This document shows positions 28,307-36,124 of a stretch of DNA of 64,000 nucleotides, piece by piece. A program made the translations under genes and the position numbers. The notes under the pieces are model-generated. The model had not been told where the DNA came from. It was given only the letters and a program-made list of their open reading frames with translations, and did no database searches. The first letter of the stretch is position 1, and each line of letters begins with the position of its first letter. Source of the DNA: Jatrophihabitans telluris (GTDB lineage Bacteria > Actinomycetota > Actinomycetes > Mycobacteriales > Jatrophihabitantaceae); assembly GCF_023516435.1 (NCBI RefSeq), contig NZ_CP097332.1, forward strand, positions 3,534,001 through 3,598,000, written 5' to 3'.

Positions 28307-30823
28307 CTAGAGCTTGTGCAGTGGTGCGAAACGCAGCACGAGCCATTTCGGACCGTAGCTGCCGAAGTCGACCTCCGCCTGGGCCTTCTCGGCCGCACCA
28401 CGCAAGGAGACGACCGTGCCGAGGCCGAAGGTGTCATGGGTGACCCGGTCACCGACCTGCAGGCTCGGGATCGACCGCTCGAGTTTGCCCCTACCCGGGC
28501 TGCCGAAACTGGAGCTCCGGGCCGGCGTCGGCTGCGGCCGGCGGTCCGCGGCCCGGTAGCCGTGGTCGGCGTAACGGCTCGAGCCGCTCGCGGCATCGTC
28601 GTCGGCGTAGCGGATGAACGGCTCCCGGTCGATGGCGCCGGTCCAGGTGACCAGCTCCGCCGGGACCTCGTCGAGGAACCGCGAGGGCGGGTTGTACTGG
28701 GGGCTGCCCCAGGCCGAGCGCGTGTTGGAGCGGCTGAGGTAGAGCCGCTGCCGGGCGCGGGTGATGCCGACGTAGGCCAGCCTTCGCTCCTCGGCCATCT
28801 CGCCGGGTTCGGCAAAGGTCCGCTGGTGCGGGAAGATCCCGTCTTCCATTCCCGTGAGAAAGACGACCGGGAACTCCAGCCCCTTGGCGGTGTGCAAGGT
28901 CATGAGGGTCACGACACCACCACTGGCGTCGGGTACCGAGTCGGCATCGGCGACGAGGGAGACGTGTTCGAGGAAGGCATCGAGATCGGCCGGTGCGCTG
29001 ACCGTGCCCTCGCCGGTGCCGTCATCGATCTCGAGCTGCGCGCGCTGCTCCTCGAACTCCGCGGCCACGCTGACCAGTTCGCGCAGGTTGTCGACGCGGC
29101 CTTCGTCCTGGGGGTCGTGACTGGCTTCGAGTTCGGCAAGGTACCCGGTGCGGGTCAGCACTTCTTCGATGATGTTGCTCGGTGAACCATGTTCCTCACT
29201 GGCCGCGATCTGCCTGAGTTCACCGAGCAGCGCGACGAATCCGGCGATCGCGTTGGCTGATCGTGATGCCAGGCCGACGATGGTGTCGGCGCGAATAAGG
29301 GCCTCGGCGAAGGGAATGCGCTCCTGGTCGGCGTAGGTCTCGACGAAGAGCTCGGCCCGATCGCCGATCCCCCGGCGGGGAGTGTTGAGGATCCGCCGCA
29401 GACTCACCACGTCGAGCGGGTTCGCAATCACCCGCAGGTAGGCCAGGATGTCGCGGACCTCCTTGCGTTCGTAGAACCGCACGCCGCCCACGACCTTGTA
29501 CGGCAGTCCCAGCCGGATGAAGATGTCCTCGAACACGCGGGACTGGGCGTTGGTGCGGTAGAACACCGCCACGTCGGAGGGCTTGGCCTGCTCGGCGTCG
29601 GTGAGCCGATCGACTGTGCTGGCGACCCAGCGAGCCTCGTCGTGCTCGTTCTCGGCGACGTAGCCTTCGATGGCGGAGCCGTCGCCGGCTTCGGACCAGA
29701 GGTTCTTCGGACGCCGGTCGGAGTTGCGGGCGATGACGGCATTGGCCGCGGACAGGATCGTCTGGGTCGAGCGGTAGTTCTGCTCCAACAGGATCGTCCG
29801 CGCGTCGGGATAGTCGCGCTCGAACTCGTCGATGTTGCGGATGGTCGCCCCGCGGAAGGCGTAGATCGACTGATCGGCATCGCCGACCACGCAGAGCTCG
29901 GCGGCCGGGAGATTGAGCTCGGCGATCGGCTTGCACAGCTGCGCGACCAGCACGTATTGGGCGTGGTTGGTGTCCTGATACTCGTCCACCATGACGTGAC
30001 TGAACCGGCGTCGGTAGTGCTCGGCCACTTCGGCGTTGTTCTGGAGCAGACGCACGGTCGTCATGATCAGGTCGTCGAAATCGAGGGCCTGGGCCTCGGA
30101 CAGCCGACGTTGGTAGCGCTCATAGATCTCGGCCACGATCTTCTCGTGCGCGTTGGAGGTCTGCTCACTGAACGCCTCGGCGGTGATGAGCTCGTTCTTG
30201 AGGTTCGAGATCTGCACGCCGATGCCTCGCGGCTGGTACCGCTTCAGATCGAGGTTGAGCTCACGGATGACCATCGTGATCAGCCGCCGCGAGTCGTCGG
30301 CGTCGTAGATCGAGAAGGACGACTTCAGCCCGAGGTGTTTGGCCTGGGCACGCAGGATGCGCACGCACATCGAGTGGAAGGTCGAGACCCACATCGCGTT
30401 GGCGCGGGGGCCGACGAGCGCGCTGACCCGGTCCTTCATCTCCCCCGCCGCCTTGTTGGTGAAGGTGATCGCGAGGATCTGTCCGGGCCTGGCGCGGCCG
30501 GTGGCCAGCAGGTACCCGATGCGATTGGTGAGCACCCGGGTCTTGCCCGAGCCGGCACCGGCGACGATGAGCAACGGGGACCCGGCGTGGGTGACGGCCG
30601 CACGCTGCTGCGGATTGAGCCCGCTCAGCAGGGCCTCGGCGCGCTGTTCGCGCTGCTCGGCCTGCGTGGACCGCTCACCTTCGAACTGGCGCGCCTGGCC
30701 AGCCCGCTGCTCGGGCATGGAGACGCCGCCAGCCTCGACCGCGGACTTGACCAAGCCGGCACCGACCCGGCCGTCGACGTCGAACAGGCTCAGTACATCG
30801 GGGGGTATGGCGTCTGCACTCAT
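28307..30823 (-). CDS. pcrA: ATP-dependent DNA helicase PcrA/UvrD1
   Basis: An 838-residue SF1A helicase acting in repair and transcription-linked DNA metabolism. Walker A is VAGAGSGKT with the Lys at 94; motif II is MVDEYQDTN; QNYRSTQTIL and TLHTAKGLEFPVVF are motifs IV and V; GITRARQRLYLS is motif VI. The C-terminus is a Tudor-like RNA-polymerase/DNA-binding domain (VGDRVTHDTFGLGTVVSL). The extra 65 residues before the Q motif are charged and probably disordered. The start is ATG 30823. It is divergent from the attenuator-controlled chorismate mutase, matching the M. tuberculosis uvrD1/Rv0948c arrangement. Confidence 0.95.
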   Translation of the reverse strand: MSADAIPPDVLSLFDVDGRVGAGLVKSAVEAGGVSMPEQRAGQARQFEGERSTQAEQREQRAEALLSGLNPQQRAAVTHAGSPLLIVAGAGSGKTRVLTNRIGYLLATGRARPGQILAITFTNKAAGEMKDRVSALVGPRANAMWVSTFHSMCVRILRAQAKHLGLKSSFSIYDADDSRRLITMVIRELNLDLKRYQPRGIGVQISNLKNELITAEAFSEQTSNAHEKIVAEIYERYQRRLSEAQALDFDDLIMTTVRLLQNNAEVAEHYRRRFSHVMVDEYQDTNHAQYVLVAQLCKPIAELNLPAAELCVVGDADQSIYAFRGATIRNIDEFERDYPDARTILLEQNYRSTQTILSAANAVIARNSDRRPKNLWSEAGDGSAIEGYVAENEHDEARWVASTVDRLTDAEQAKPSDVAVFYRTNAQSRVFEDIFIRLGLPYKVVGGVRFYERKEVRDILAYLRVIANPLDVVSLRRILNTPRRGIGDRAELFVETYADQERIPFAEALIRADTIVGLASRSANAIAGFVALLGELRQIAASEEHGSPSNIIEEVLTRTGYLAELEASHDPQDEGRVDNLRELVSVAAEFEEQRAQLEIDDGTGEGTVSAPADLDAFLEHVSLVADADSVPDASGGVVTLMTLHTAKGLEFPVVFLTGMEDGIFPHQRTFAEPGEMAEERRLAYVGITRARQRLYLSRSNTRSAWGSPQYNPPSRFLDEVPAELVTWTGAIDREPFIRYADDDAASGSSRYADHGYRAADRRPQPTPARSSSFGSPGRGKLERSIPSLQVGDRVTHDTFGLGTVVSLRGAAEKAQAEVDFGSYGPKWLVLRFAPLHKL

Positions 30824-30884
30824 CTCGACCTCAGCCTACGTCGGGCCGCCGACAACACCGGATGGGTGCCGGTCACGCCGCGGG

Positions 30885-30909
30885 GCCCGTCCCGAATAGC
30901 GGGACGGGC
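30885..30909. other. perfect 10-bp hairpin in the pcrA/leader gap
   Basis: A 10-bp perfect stem (30885-30894 with 30900-30909) closes a 5-nt loop between the divergent pcrA gene and the leader peptide. If the leader transcript starts near 30947 the structure is not in that RNA; it may be in the pcrA 5' leader or be a protein-binding site. Confidence 0.55.
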
Positions 30910-30946
30910 TTGCTCGACCCTGGGACGACGTGTCACCATCGACCTC

Positions 30947-31027
30947 GTGCAGACCACCGGTCGCGAATTCTTCTATGGGTTCCGCTATGCCTTCTTTGGC
31001 GCAGCGGCCCATTTCGCGACCGGTTGA
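30947..31027 (+). CDS. Phe/Tyr-rich attenuator leader peptide
   Basis: A 26-codon frame from GTG 30947 to TGA 31025-31027. Residues 8-17 read FFYGFRYAFF, and another Phe comes four residues before the end: six Phe and two Tyr in 26. This composition is typical of leader peptides that sense charged tRNA-Phe (and here perhaps tRNA-Tyr) by ribosome stalling. No Shine-Dalgarno is visible. TTGCTC (30910-30915) and CACCAT (30934-30939) would place the transcription start at the GTG itself, so it may be leaderless (inference). It precedes a terminator and the chorismate mutase gene. Confidence 0.75.
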   Translation: MQTTGREFFYGFRYAFFGAAAHFATG

Positions 31028-31076
31028 TCTGAACCAACCGTCAACGCCCTGGGCCCGCCAAGAGCCCGGGGCGTTT
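30956..31076 (+). promoter_or_regulatory. transcription attenuator ahead of chorismate mutase
   Basis: Segment 1 (30956-30967) and segment 2 (31013-31024) form a perfect 12-bp stem whose loop holds the Phe/Tyr codon run. Downstream, 31043-31054 and 31064-31075 form a 12-bp GC-rich stem followed by TTTCG, a plausible intrinsic terminator. A competing pairing of 31004-31011 with 31050-31058 would disrupt the terminator and is a candidate antiterminator. Aromatic starvation would stall the ribosome in the leader, block the first stem and favour read-through. The terminator-mutase distance is about 95 bp. Confidence 0.7.
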
Positions 31077-31169
31077 CGTATGTCTGGGGCTTCGAGGACT
31101 CCACAACGGAAAGTCGGTCAGTGGCCGACTAGGCCGGGGCATCATCACCAGCGAACGGAACGCAGCATC

Positions 31170-31478
31170 ATGAGCATCACCTCCGGCCTGAACGCCCAGC
31201 CCACCCCCGAGGTCATCGTGGACGAAACCGCCGACGCCAGCACCACCATCGACACGCTGCGCGGTCAGATCGACGCCCTCGACACGGCGATCGCGCGGCT
31301 GGTGGCCGAACGCGCCCAGCTGTCGCGCCGCATCCAGACCGCCCGCATCAACGCCGGCGGCACCCGCATCGAACTCGGCCGCGAACGCGCGATCATCGAC
31401 CACTACCGCTCCGCTCTGGGCAGCGAAGGCGCCTCGGTCGGCGAAGCGGTCCTGCGCGCCTGCCGCGGCGCTCGCTGA
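31170..31478 (+). CDS. chorismate mutase, AroQ-delta type
   Basis: A 102-residue all-helical enzyme converting chorismate to prephenate, the branch point to Phe and Tyr. LRGQIDALDTAIARLVAERAQ, the basic helix SRRIQTARINAGGTR and the GRERAIIDHY helix match the small cytosolic M. tuberculosis enzyme Rv0948c. That enzyme is weak alone and is activated by complex formation with DAHP synthase; the C-terminal LRACRGAR resembles the tail that mediates this. ATG 31170 is chosen because family similarity begins after a variable 25-residue N-terminus. Expression is probably set by the upstream attenuator. Confidence 0.88.
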   Translation: MSITSGLNAQPTPEVIVDETADASTTIDTLRGQIDALDTAIARLVAERAQLSRRIQTARINAGGTRIELGRERAIIDHYRSALGSEGASVGEAVLRACRGAR

Positions 31479-31509
31479 CCGGGCGCGCTACCGACCGAAC
31501 CCGTCCGGG

Positions 31510-32196
31510 TCAGACCAGGCGGCGGTCGGCGGCCCAGCGGGTCAATTGATGCCGGGACGACAACTGCAGCTTGCGCAGGACGTTGGAGGCATGCGTCTCC
31601 ACGGTCTTGATCGAGATGAACAGCTCCGCACCGATCTCGCGGTAGCTGTACCCGCGAGCGAGTAACCGCAGAACCTCCTGCTCCCGCGGGGTCAGCTGGT
31701 CCAGTTCCGGGTCGACGGACGGCGTGGGACCGGTGTCGGCATCGCGGAAGGCGTCGAGGACGAAACCGGCCAGGCGCGGGGAGAAGACCACATCGCCCTC
31801 GGCGACCCGGCGGATGGCGTCGGTGAGGTCGGCGCCCGAAATGGTCTTGGTGACGTAGCCGCGGGCACCGGAACGAATGACCGAGATGACGTCCTCGGCC
31901 GCGTCCGACACCGACAGGGCGAGGAAGCGGACGTCGGGGTGCTGGGGCAGCACCGCGGCCACCACGGCGGGACCGCCGCCGTCGGGCAGATGCACATCGA
32001 GCAGCACGACGTCGGGCTTGAGGTGACCGATCACCGTGACGGCCTCGGCCACGGTGGCCGCCTCTCCGACGATGCGGACGCTCTGTCCGATCTCGGCCTT
32101 GACCCCGGAGCGGAACATCGCGTGGTCATCGACGAGCACCACCGAGGGTCCGGATCCGGCCGGTTCGGCGGCGGTGGGTGCGTTCTGTTCGGTCAC
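31510..32196 (-). CDS. LuxR/NarL-family response regulator
   Basis: A 228-residue regulator. The receiver domain (about 18-130) has the acidic pair in LVDDHAMFRSG, phosphoacceptor Asp67 in VVLLDVHLPDGGG and a Lys in GYVTKTISG. The C-terminal HTH (about 165-228) begins TPREQEVLRLLARGYSYREIG and continues with ISIKTVETHASNVLRKL. ATG 32196 overlaps the histidine kinase stop by four bases, so the pair is translationally coupled. With a PspC kinase and a PspC target protein, cell-envelope stress is the likely input (inference). Confidence 0.93.
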   Translation of the reverse strand: MTEQNAPTAAEPAGSGPSVVLVDDHAMFRSGVKAEIGQSVRIVGEAATVAEAVTVIGHLKPDVVLLDVHLPDGGGPAVVAAVLPQHPDVRFLALSVSDAAEDVISVIRSGARGYVTKTISGADLTDAIRRVAEGDVVFSPRLAGFVLDAFRDADTGPTPSVDPELDQLTPREQEVLRLLARGYSYREIGAELFISIKTVETHASNVLRKLQLSSRHQLTRWAADRRLV

Positions 32197-33437
32197 GAAA
32201 GCTCCATTCTGAGGGCGACCTCGGTACCGGCGCCCGGGCTGGACTTGATGGTGGCGCTACCGCGCTGACGTTCCAGCCGGCCGATGATCGAACCGCGCAC
32301 TCCCTGACGATCCTCCTCGATGATGTCGGGGTCGAAACCGATGCCGCGATCGCGGACGAAGACCTGAGCCTCGGTCACCCCCGGCCGGGACGAGCCAGGC
32401 GCCAGTTCTGCGTAGACGGACACGCTCGTCACGCCCGCGTGCTTGGCCGCGTTGACCATCGCCTCGCGGGCCGCCGCGACCAGCGCGTCCAGGCGCGTGT
32501 CGACGTCGCGCTCGCCGCCCACCACCACGAGGTCGATCGTGATGGCGTACGTGTCCTCGATCTCGGCGGCGGCACCGGCCAGCAGCTCGGCGAAGGTCCC
32601 GGTCGGAACCATCGAGCCGTACAGCTTCGTACGCAGCTCGCGTTCCTGGCTGCGAGCCAACCGGGCCACCTCGCGGGGGGAGTTGGCGTTGCGCTGGATC
32701 AACGCCAGGGTTTGCAGCACCGAGTCGTGCAGATGGGCGGCGATGTCGGCACGCTCCTCGTTGCGGATCCGCTCGGTGCGCTCGGCGCCCAACTCCTGCA
32801 CCAGCCGCAGCCACCACGGCCCGGTGATCAGCGCGAGGCCCCCGACGGTCACCAGCACGGCCGCGAGACCGACCCCGATCGCCTTGGTTCCGGTGCCGGT
32901 CTGGAACAGGACGAACACGCCCCCGGCGAGCACCAGCGTGATACCGAGCGCGAGCCTGAGCGCGCCGGTGCGGTCGAAGGCCCCGGCAGCCAGCGAGCTG
33001 CGGGACAGGCGCCGCCACCGATCCCGCTCGGTCTCCGAAGCCTGACGCCAGACGAGCGCGCCGCCGAAGATGGCCAGCATCACGGGTACGAACCACCACC
33101 CCAGCGGCAGGGTGCGGGCGTTGGCCAGCAGGACCCCCGCGCCGATCACGAGCGCGACCACGAACTCGACGGCCGCCCTTCGCGATTGCTGGGGCTGGTC
33201 GGGCGGGGTACGCAGGACGATCCAGAATGCGCCGTAGAGCAGGATGCCCAGGCCACCGGACAGCGCGGCGACGAAGAATCCGATCCGGACGAGCCACACC
33301 GACACGTCGAGGTAGCGGGCCAGGCCGCAGGCGACTCCGCCGAACCAGCGGCCGCGCACGGCTCGGTACAGCCGCGGCGGCCGTAAGCCAGGCGTGGCGG
33401 CCGGGAAGAGGTAGGGAGGAGGGGCAGGAGCGGTCAT
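32193..33437 (-). CDS. PspC-domain sensor histidine kinase
   Basis: A 414-residue kinase. An N-terminal PspC domain (about 22-80) spans RAVRGRWFGGVACGLARYLDVSVWLVR and one membrane helix. Three or four more helices follow (about 90-210), then a HisKA_3 helix with phosphoacceptor His237 in AAHLHDSVLQTL. A HATPase domain contains NAAKHAG, DRGIGFDP and GVRGSIIGRLE. It lacks an extracellular sensor, like LiaS/VraS intramembrane-sensing kinases. ATG 33437 follows GGGAG. It is divergent from the PspC protein gene at 33594, which it may regulate. Confidence 0.9.
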   Translation of the reverse strand: MTAPAPPPYLFPAATPGLRPPRLYRAVRGRWFGGVACGLARYLDVSVWLVRIGFFVAALSGGLGILLYGAFWIVLRTPPDQPQQSRRAAVEFVVALVIGAGVLLANARTLPLGWWFVPVMLAIFGGALVWRQASETERDRWRRLSRSSLAAGAFDRTGALRLALGITLVLAGGVFVLFQTGTGTKAIGVGLAAVLVTVGGLALITGPWWLRLVQELGAERTERIRNEERADIAAHLHDSVLQTLALIQRNANSPREVARLARSQERELRTKLYGSMVPTGTFAELLAGAAAEIEDTYAITIDLVVVGGERDVDTRLDALVAAAREAMVNAAKHAGVTSVSVYAELAPGSSRPGVTEAQVFVRDRGIGFDPDIIEEDRQGVRGSIIGRLERQRGSATIKSSPGAGTEVALRMELS

Positions 33438-33593
33438 CGTGCTCCCATCATGTCCGCTGCGGGCCGGCTTCGACATCAGGACTGACCCGGATTCCTGACC
33501 CGGATCCGTCTCAGGGGTGTCCCGACGATATCGGGGCCTGCTCGGGGTAGTCCCCGATACCGTGGGGGCGTTGTTGACCCCAGGCTGAATGGC

Positions 33594-35090
33594 ATGACGA
33601 CGACGATGAACACCCCAGGCGGACCGAACGACCCCAGCGGTCCCCTGTTGCCTCCCCCTCCCGCGTGGCGTCCGCCCAGTGCGGTGCGTCCGCCGCTGCG
33701 CCGCAGCCGGACCGACCGGATGCTCAGTGGCGTCGCCGGTGGCCTCGGTGAGTACTTCGGCGTGGATGCGGTGATCTTCCGGGTGGTGTTCGCGGTGCTG
33801 TCGTTCTTCGGCGGCGTCGGGTTGATCGTCTACCTGGCCTGCTGGGTACTGATCCCCGAACCCGAACAGCCGAACTCGGTGTTCGACCGCGCGGTGGAAC
33901 AGCTTCGGCTTCGCAAGATCCCGCCGTGGATCGTGATCATCGGCGGTGCGCTGGTGGTGTGGGCGGCGTGGTTCTCCTGGTGGGCGCCCGGCCCGACCTT
34001 CCCGGCGATTGCGGTCATCGCGGTTCTGCTGATCGTGCTCGTACGACGCTCAGCCCGCAGCAACTACCCCACGGGCTGGGTCGGCGGGCCGCCCTCTGCG
34101 TACCCGCCGTTCTCCCCGCAATCCGGCCCTCCCGAATCCGGCTTCTCCCAAACCGGCTTCCCCCAAGCCGGCTTCCCCGTCAGGCCCGCCTTGTGGCCCT
34201 CCGGACCCGAATCTGGCGCGGGGCCCGCTGGGGCCACCGGGCCGGTTCCGCAGCCAGGCGGCACGGAGGGCGATCTCGGGACCGAGCCGACCATCTCGCT
34301 GACCAAGGACGCGACGGTGCCGACCGGTGCTCCGCGGCCGCTGGACGTGCCGGTGCCCCCGTTCGGCCAGGGCGAGCCGCCGCAGCGACTGGCACCGCCG
34401 CTCAACGACTTCCGGGTGACGATGCGGGACTGGTACTCCGAGGCGCGCGAGGCCCAGATCGAACGCAGACGACGTCGTCGCCCGATCAGGGTCGCCGTGG
34501 GCGCGTTGCTCCTGGTGGGCCTGACGGTCATCGGCATCGTGGATGCGGTGAATCGCGTCCCGTTCGGCAGCTACCTGTGGTTCGTGTTCGCCGTCCTCGG
34601 ACTGGGCTTGCTGGTGAGCCTGATCGCGCGCCGGACGGTGTGGGAGTACCTGCCTCCACTGCTGCTGCTCGTCCCGGCCCTGATCGTGATGGGTGCGACG
34701 CCGGCGAGCCTGACCGACGGTTCGGGCAAGAGCGGGCTCGCGCCGACGAGCCTGGCGCAGCTGGCCGACGAGCGGCAGTTCGCCGGTGACACGGTGCTGG
34801 ACCTGACCAAGCTGCCCGCTTTGACCGCAGACCGGCGCGTGGAGATCACGCAGGCGGCCGGACGAGTCGAGCTGCGCGTCCCGGCGACGTTGAACGTCAT
34901 CGTGGACGCGACGGTGCACGTGGGCGATATCGAGGTCGGGCAGTCCCGAGCGGTCGGTGATTTCGTGGCCGGACTCAACAGCTCGCTTGTCGTGTCACCC
35001 GGGCCTGGTGCGAACACCGCGTCTCCCGTCCTGACGGTCCGAGTTCGGCTGACGGCCGGGCACGTCCAGATCACGCGCGTCCCCAATTGA
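33594..35090 (+). CDS. PspC-domain membrane protein with LiaF-like C-terminus
   Basis: A 498-residue protein. A PspC domain at about 35-95 (RTDRMLSGVAGGLGEYFGVDAVIFR) is followed by helices to about 145. A Pro/Ser/Gly-rich linker contains SGFSQTGFPQAGFP-type repeats. A second membrane block (about 300-390) comes next. The C-terminal beta-rich domain (VEITQAAGRVELRVPATLNVIVDA) resembles the LiaF/DUF4097 fold. In related operons such proteins inhibit or report to the adjacent kinase. It starts at ATG 33594, 157 bp from the divergent kinase, leaving room for a shared regulatory region. Confidence 0.8.
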   Translation: MTTTMNTPGGPNDPSGPLLPPPPAWRPPSAVRPPLRRSRTDRMLSGVAGGLGEYFGVDAVIFRVVFAVLSFFGGVGLIVYLACWVLIPEPEQPNSVFDRAVEQLRLRKIPPWIVIIGGALVVWAAWFSWWAPGPTFPAIAVIAVLLIVLVRRSARSNYPTGWVGGPPSAYPPFSPQSGPPESGFSQTGFPQAGFPVRPALWPSGPESGAGPAGATGPVPQPGGTEGDLGTEPTISLTKDATVPTGAPRPLDVPVPPFGQGEPPQRLAPPLNDFRVTMRDWYSEAREAQIERRRRRRPIRVAVGALLLVGLTVIGIVDAVNRVPFGSYLWFVFAVLGLGLLVSLIARRTVWEYLPPLLLLVPALIVMGATPASLTDGSGKSGLAPTSLAQLADERQFAGDTVLDLTKLPALTADRRVEITQAAGRVELRVPATLNVIVDATVHVGDIEVGQSRAVGDFVAGLNSSLVVSPGPGANTASPVLTVRVRLTAGHVQITRVPN

Positions 35091-35120
35091 CAGGCCTACT
35101 AGTGGAAGCGCACACCTTTT

Positions 35121-35156
35121 GCACATCGATCCGATTGCGAAATGGTAACGATGTGC
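35121..35156. promoter_or_regulatory. 8-bp inverted repeat ahead of the signal-peptidase-like gene
   Basis: GCACATCG (35121-35128) and CGATGTGC (35149-35156) form a perfect inverted repeat with centres about two and a half helical turns apart, in a locally AT-richer 80-bp gap 15 bp before the GTG at 35172. It could be a repressor site or a short hairpin at the ribosome-binding region. Confidence 0.4.
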
Positions 35157-35171
35157 GCTTAACTAGATCGG

Positions 35172-36050
35172 GTGAGGGACGCACAGGTACCCAGCCGCGC
35201 ACGCGCTTTCGCGGTCGGACTCGCGATAGTGACTCTGGTCGGCGTCGACCAGGCCGCCAAGTTCTGGGCGTGGCGCACTGTGAGCACCGTTCGCATCAAC
35301 GCCGGGGGTGACCAGTTCGTCTCGCGGAGCATGAGTGCCTGGTTCGCGGGCCCGATCACCGGCGCGATCCTGGACGTCGTCAACTTCGCCCTCGTGCTGC
35401 TCGCCCTCGGCGCGCTGTTCCGGCGTCCTGCGTCGCCGGGACTGCGTCCGACGGGGGTGCTGATGCTCACCGGCTGGGCGAGCAACCTGCTCGATCGCCT
35501 GGGCCTGCATTTCCTCACCGCCCCCGGCAGCCTTCGCGGCGTGATCGACTTCGTTCCGATCGGACGTCATTTCTACAACCTGGCCGACCTCTACATCGGT
35601 CTCGGCACCGCCGGCTTCGCGACGTGTCTGCTCCTCTCCACGGTCCGCCGGCCGATGCGACGGCGTCGCCGGATGCGCCTGCTGCTCAGCCGGGCCGCCG
35701 CTCCGCTCGAGGTTCTCGCGCCCCGGATACGCCCGAGCGCCGTCGTGCGGCCCAGCCGGCGGGGCGAGCCGGTGCGGCGTTGGGCGGGTAGCGCCGCCGC
35801 GGTGGGTCTGGTCGGTGCGGCCACCGCCGGGGCCGTCACCTACGGCGGGATCAGCGCGCCGCTCGCGGCTGCCGAGAGCGCTCAGACCTCGGCCATCACC
35901 TATTCGACGTCGCTCTCCGACACGGGCTCGGACCACAACGGTGCCACCCGTTGGGGCGCCACCCCCCAGTCGGCGACCAGCGGCCCGACGCCGGGCCACC
36001 AGTTCTCCTGGCCCGGGGCTACCGTCGCGCCGTCCAGCGACCGGCCGTGA
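35172..36050 (+). CDS. signal peptidase II-like protein with long C-terminal extension
   Basis: A 292-residue protein whose first 160 residues follow the LspA plan: four helices, DQAAKFWA at 26-33, GWASNLLDRL with Asp108, and GVIDFVPIGRHFYNLADLY with Asp139. The two catalytic aspartates are therefore retained. The sequence between is more divergent than in housekeeping LspA, so it may be a specialised lipoprotein signal peptidase. After an Arg-rich stretch (160-202) a further membrane helix (205-222) leads to a Ser/Thr/Ala tail, which ordinary LspA lacks. The start is GTG 35172. Confidence 0.65.
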   Translation: MRDAQVPSRARAFAVGLAIVTLVGVDQAAKFWAWRTVSTVRINAGGDQFVSRSMSAWFAGPITGAILDVVNFALVLLALGALFRRPASPGLRPTGVLMLTGWASNLLDRLGLHFLTAPGSLRGVIDFVPIGRHFYNLADLYIGLGTAGFATCLLLSTVRRPMRRRRRMRLLLSRAAAPLEVLAPRIRPSAVVRPSRRGEPVRRWAGSAAAVGLVGAATAGAVTYGGISAPLAAAESAQTSAITYSTSLSDTGSDHNGATRWGATPQSATSGPTPGHQFSWPGATVAPSSDRP

Positions 36051-36124
36051 ACGCGGCCCGCTAGCCTGTCCTTCCGTGCCCCTGCATGAGGCCCGTCCAG
36101 GCGGCCTGTCCGTGGTCTTGATCC

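Noticed and set aside
29642-31027. A 461-codon plus-strand frame ending at the leader-peptide stop
   Set aside because: Most of it is antisense to pcrA; only the last 26 codons coincide with the leader peptide and its structures.
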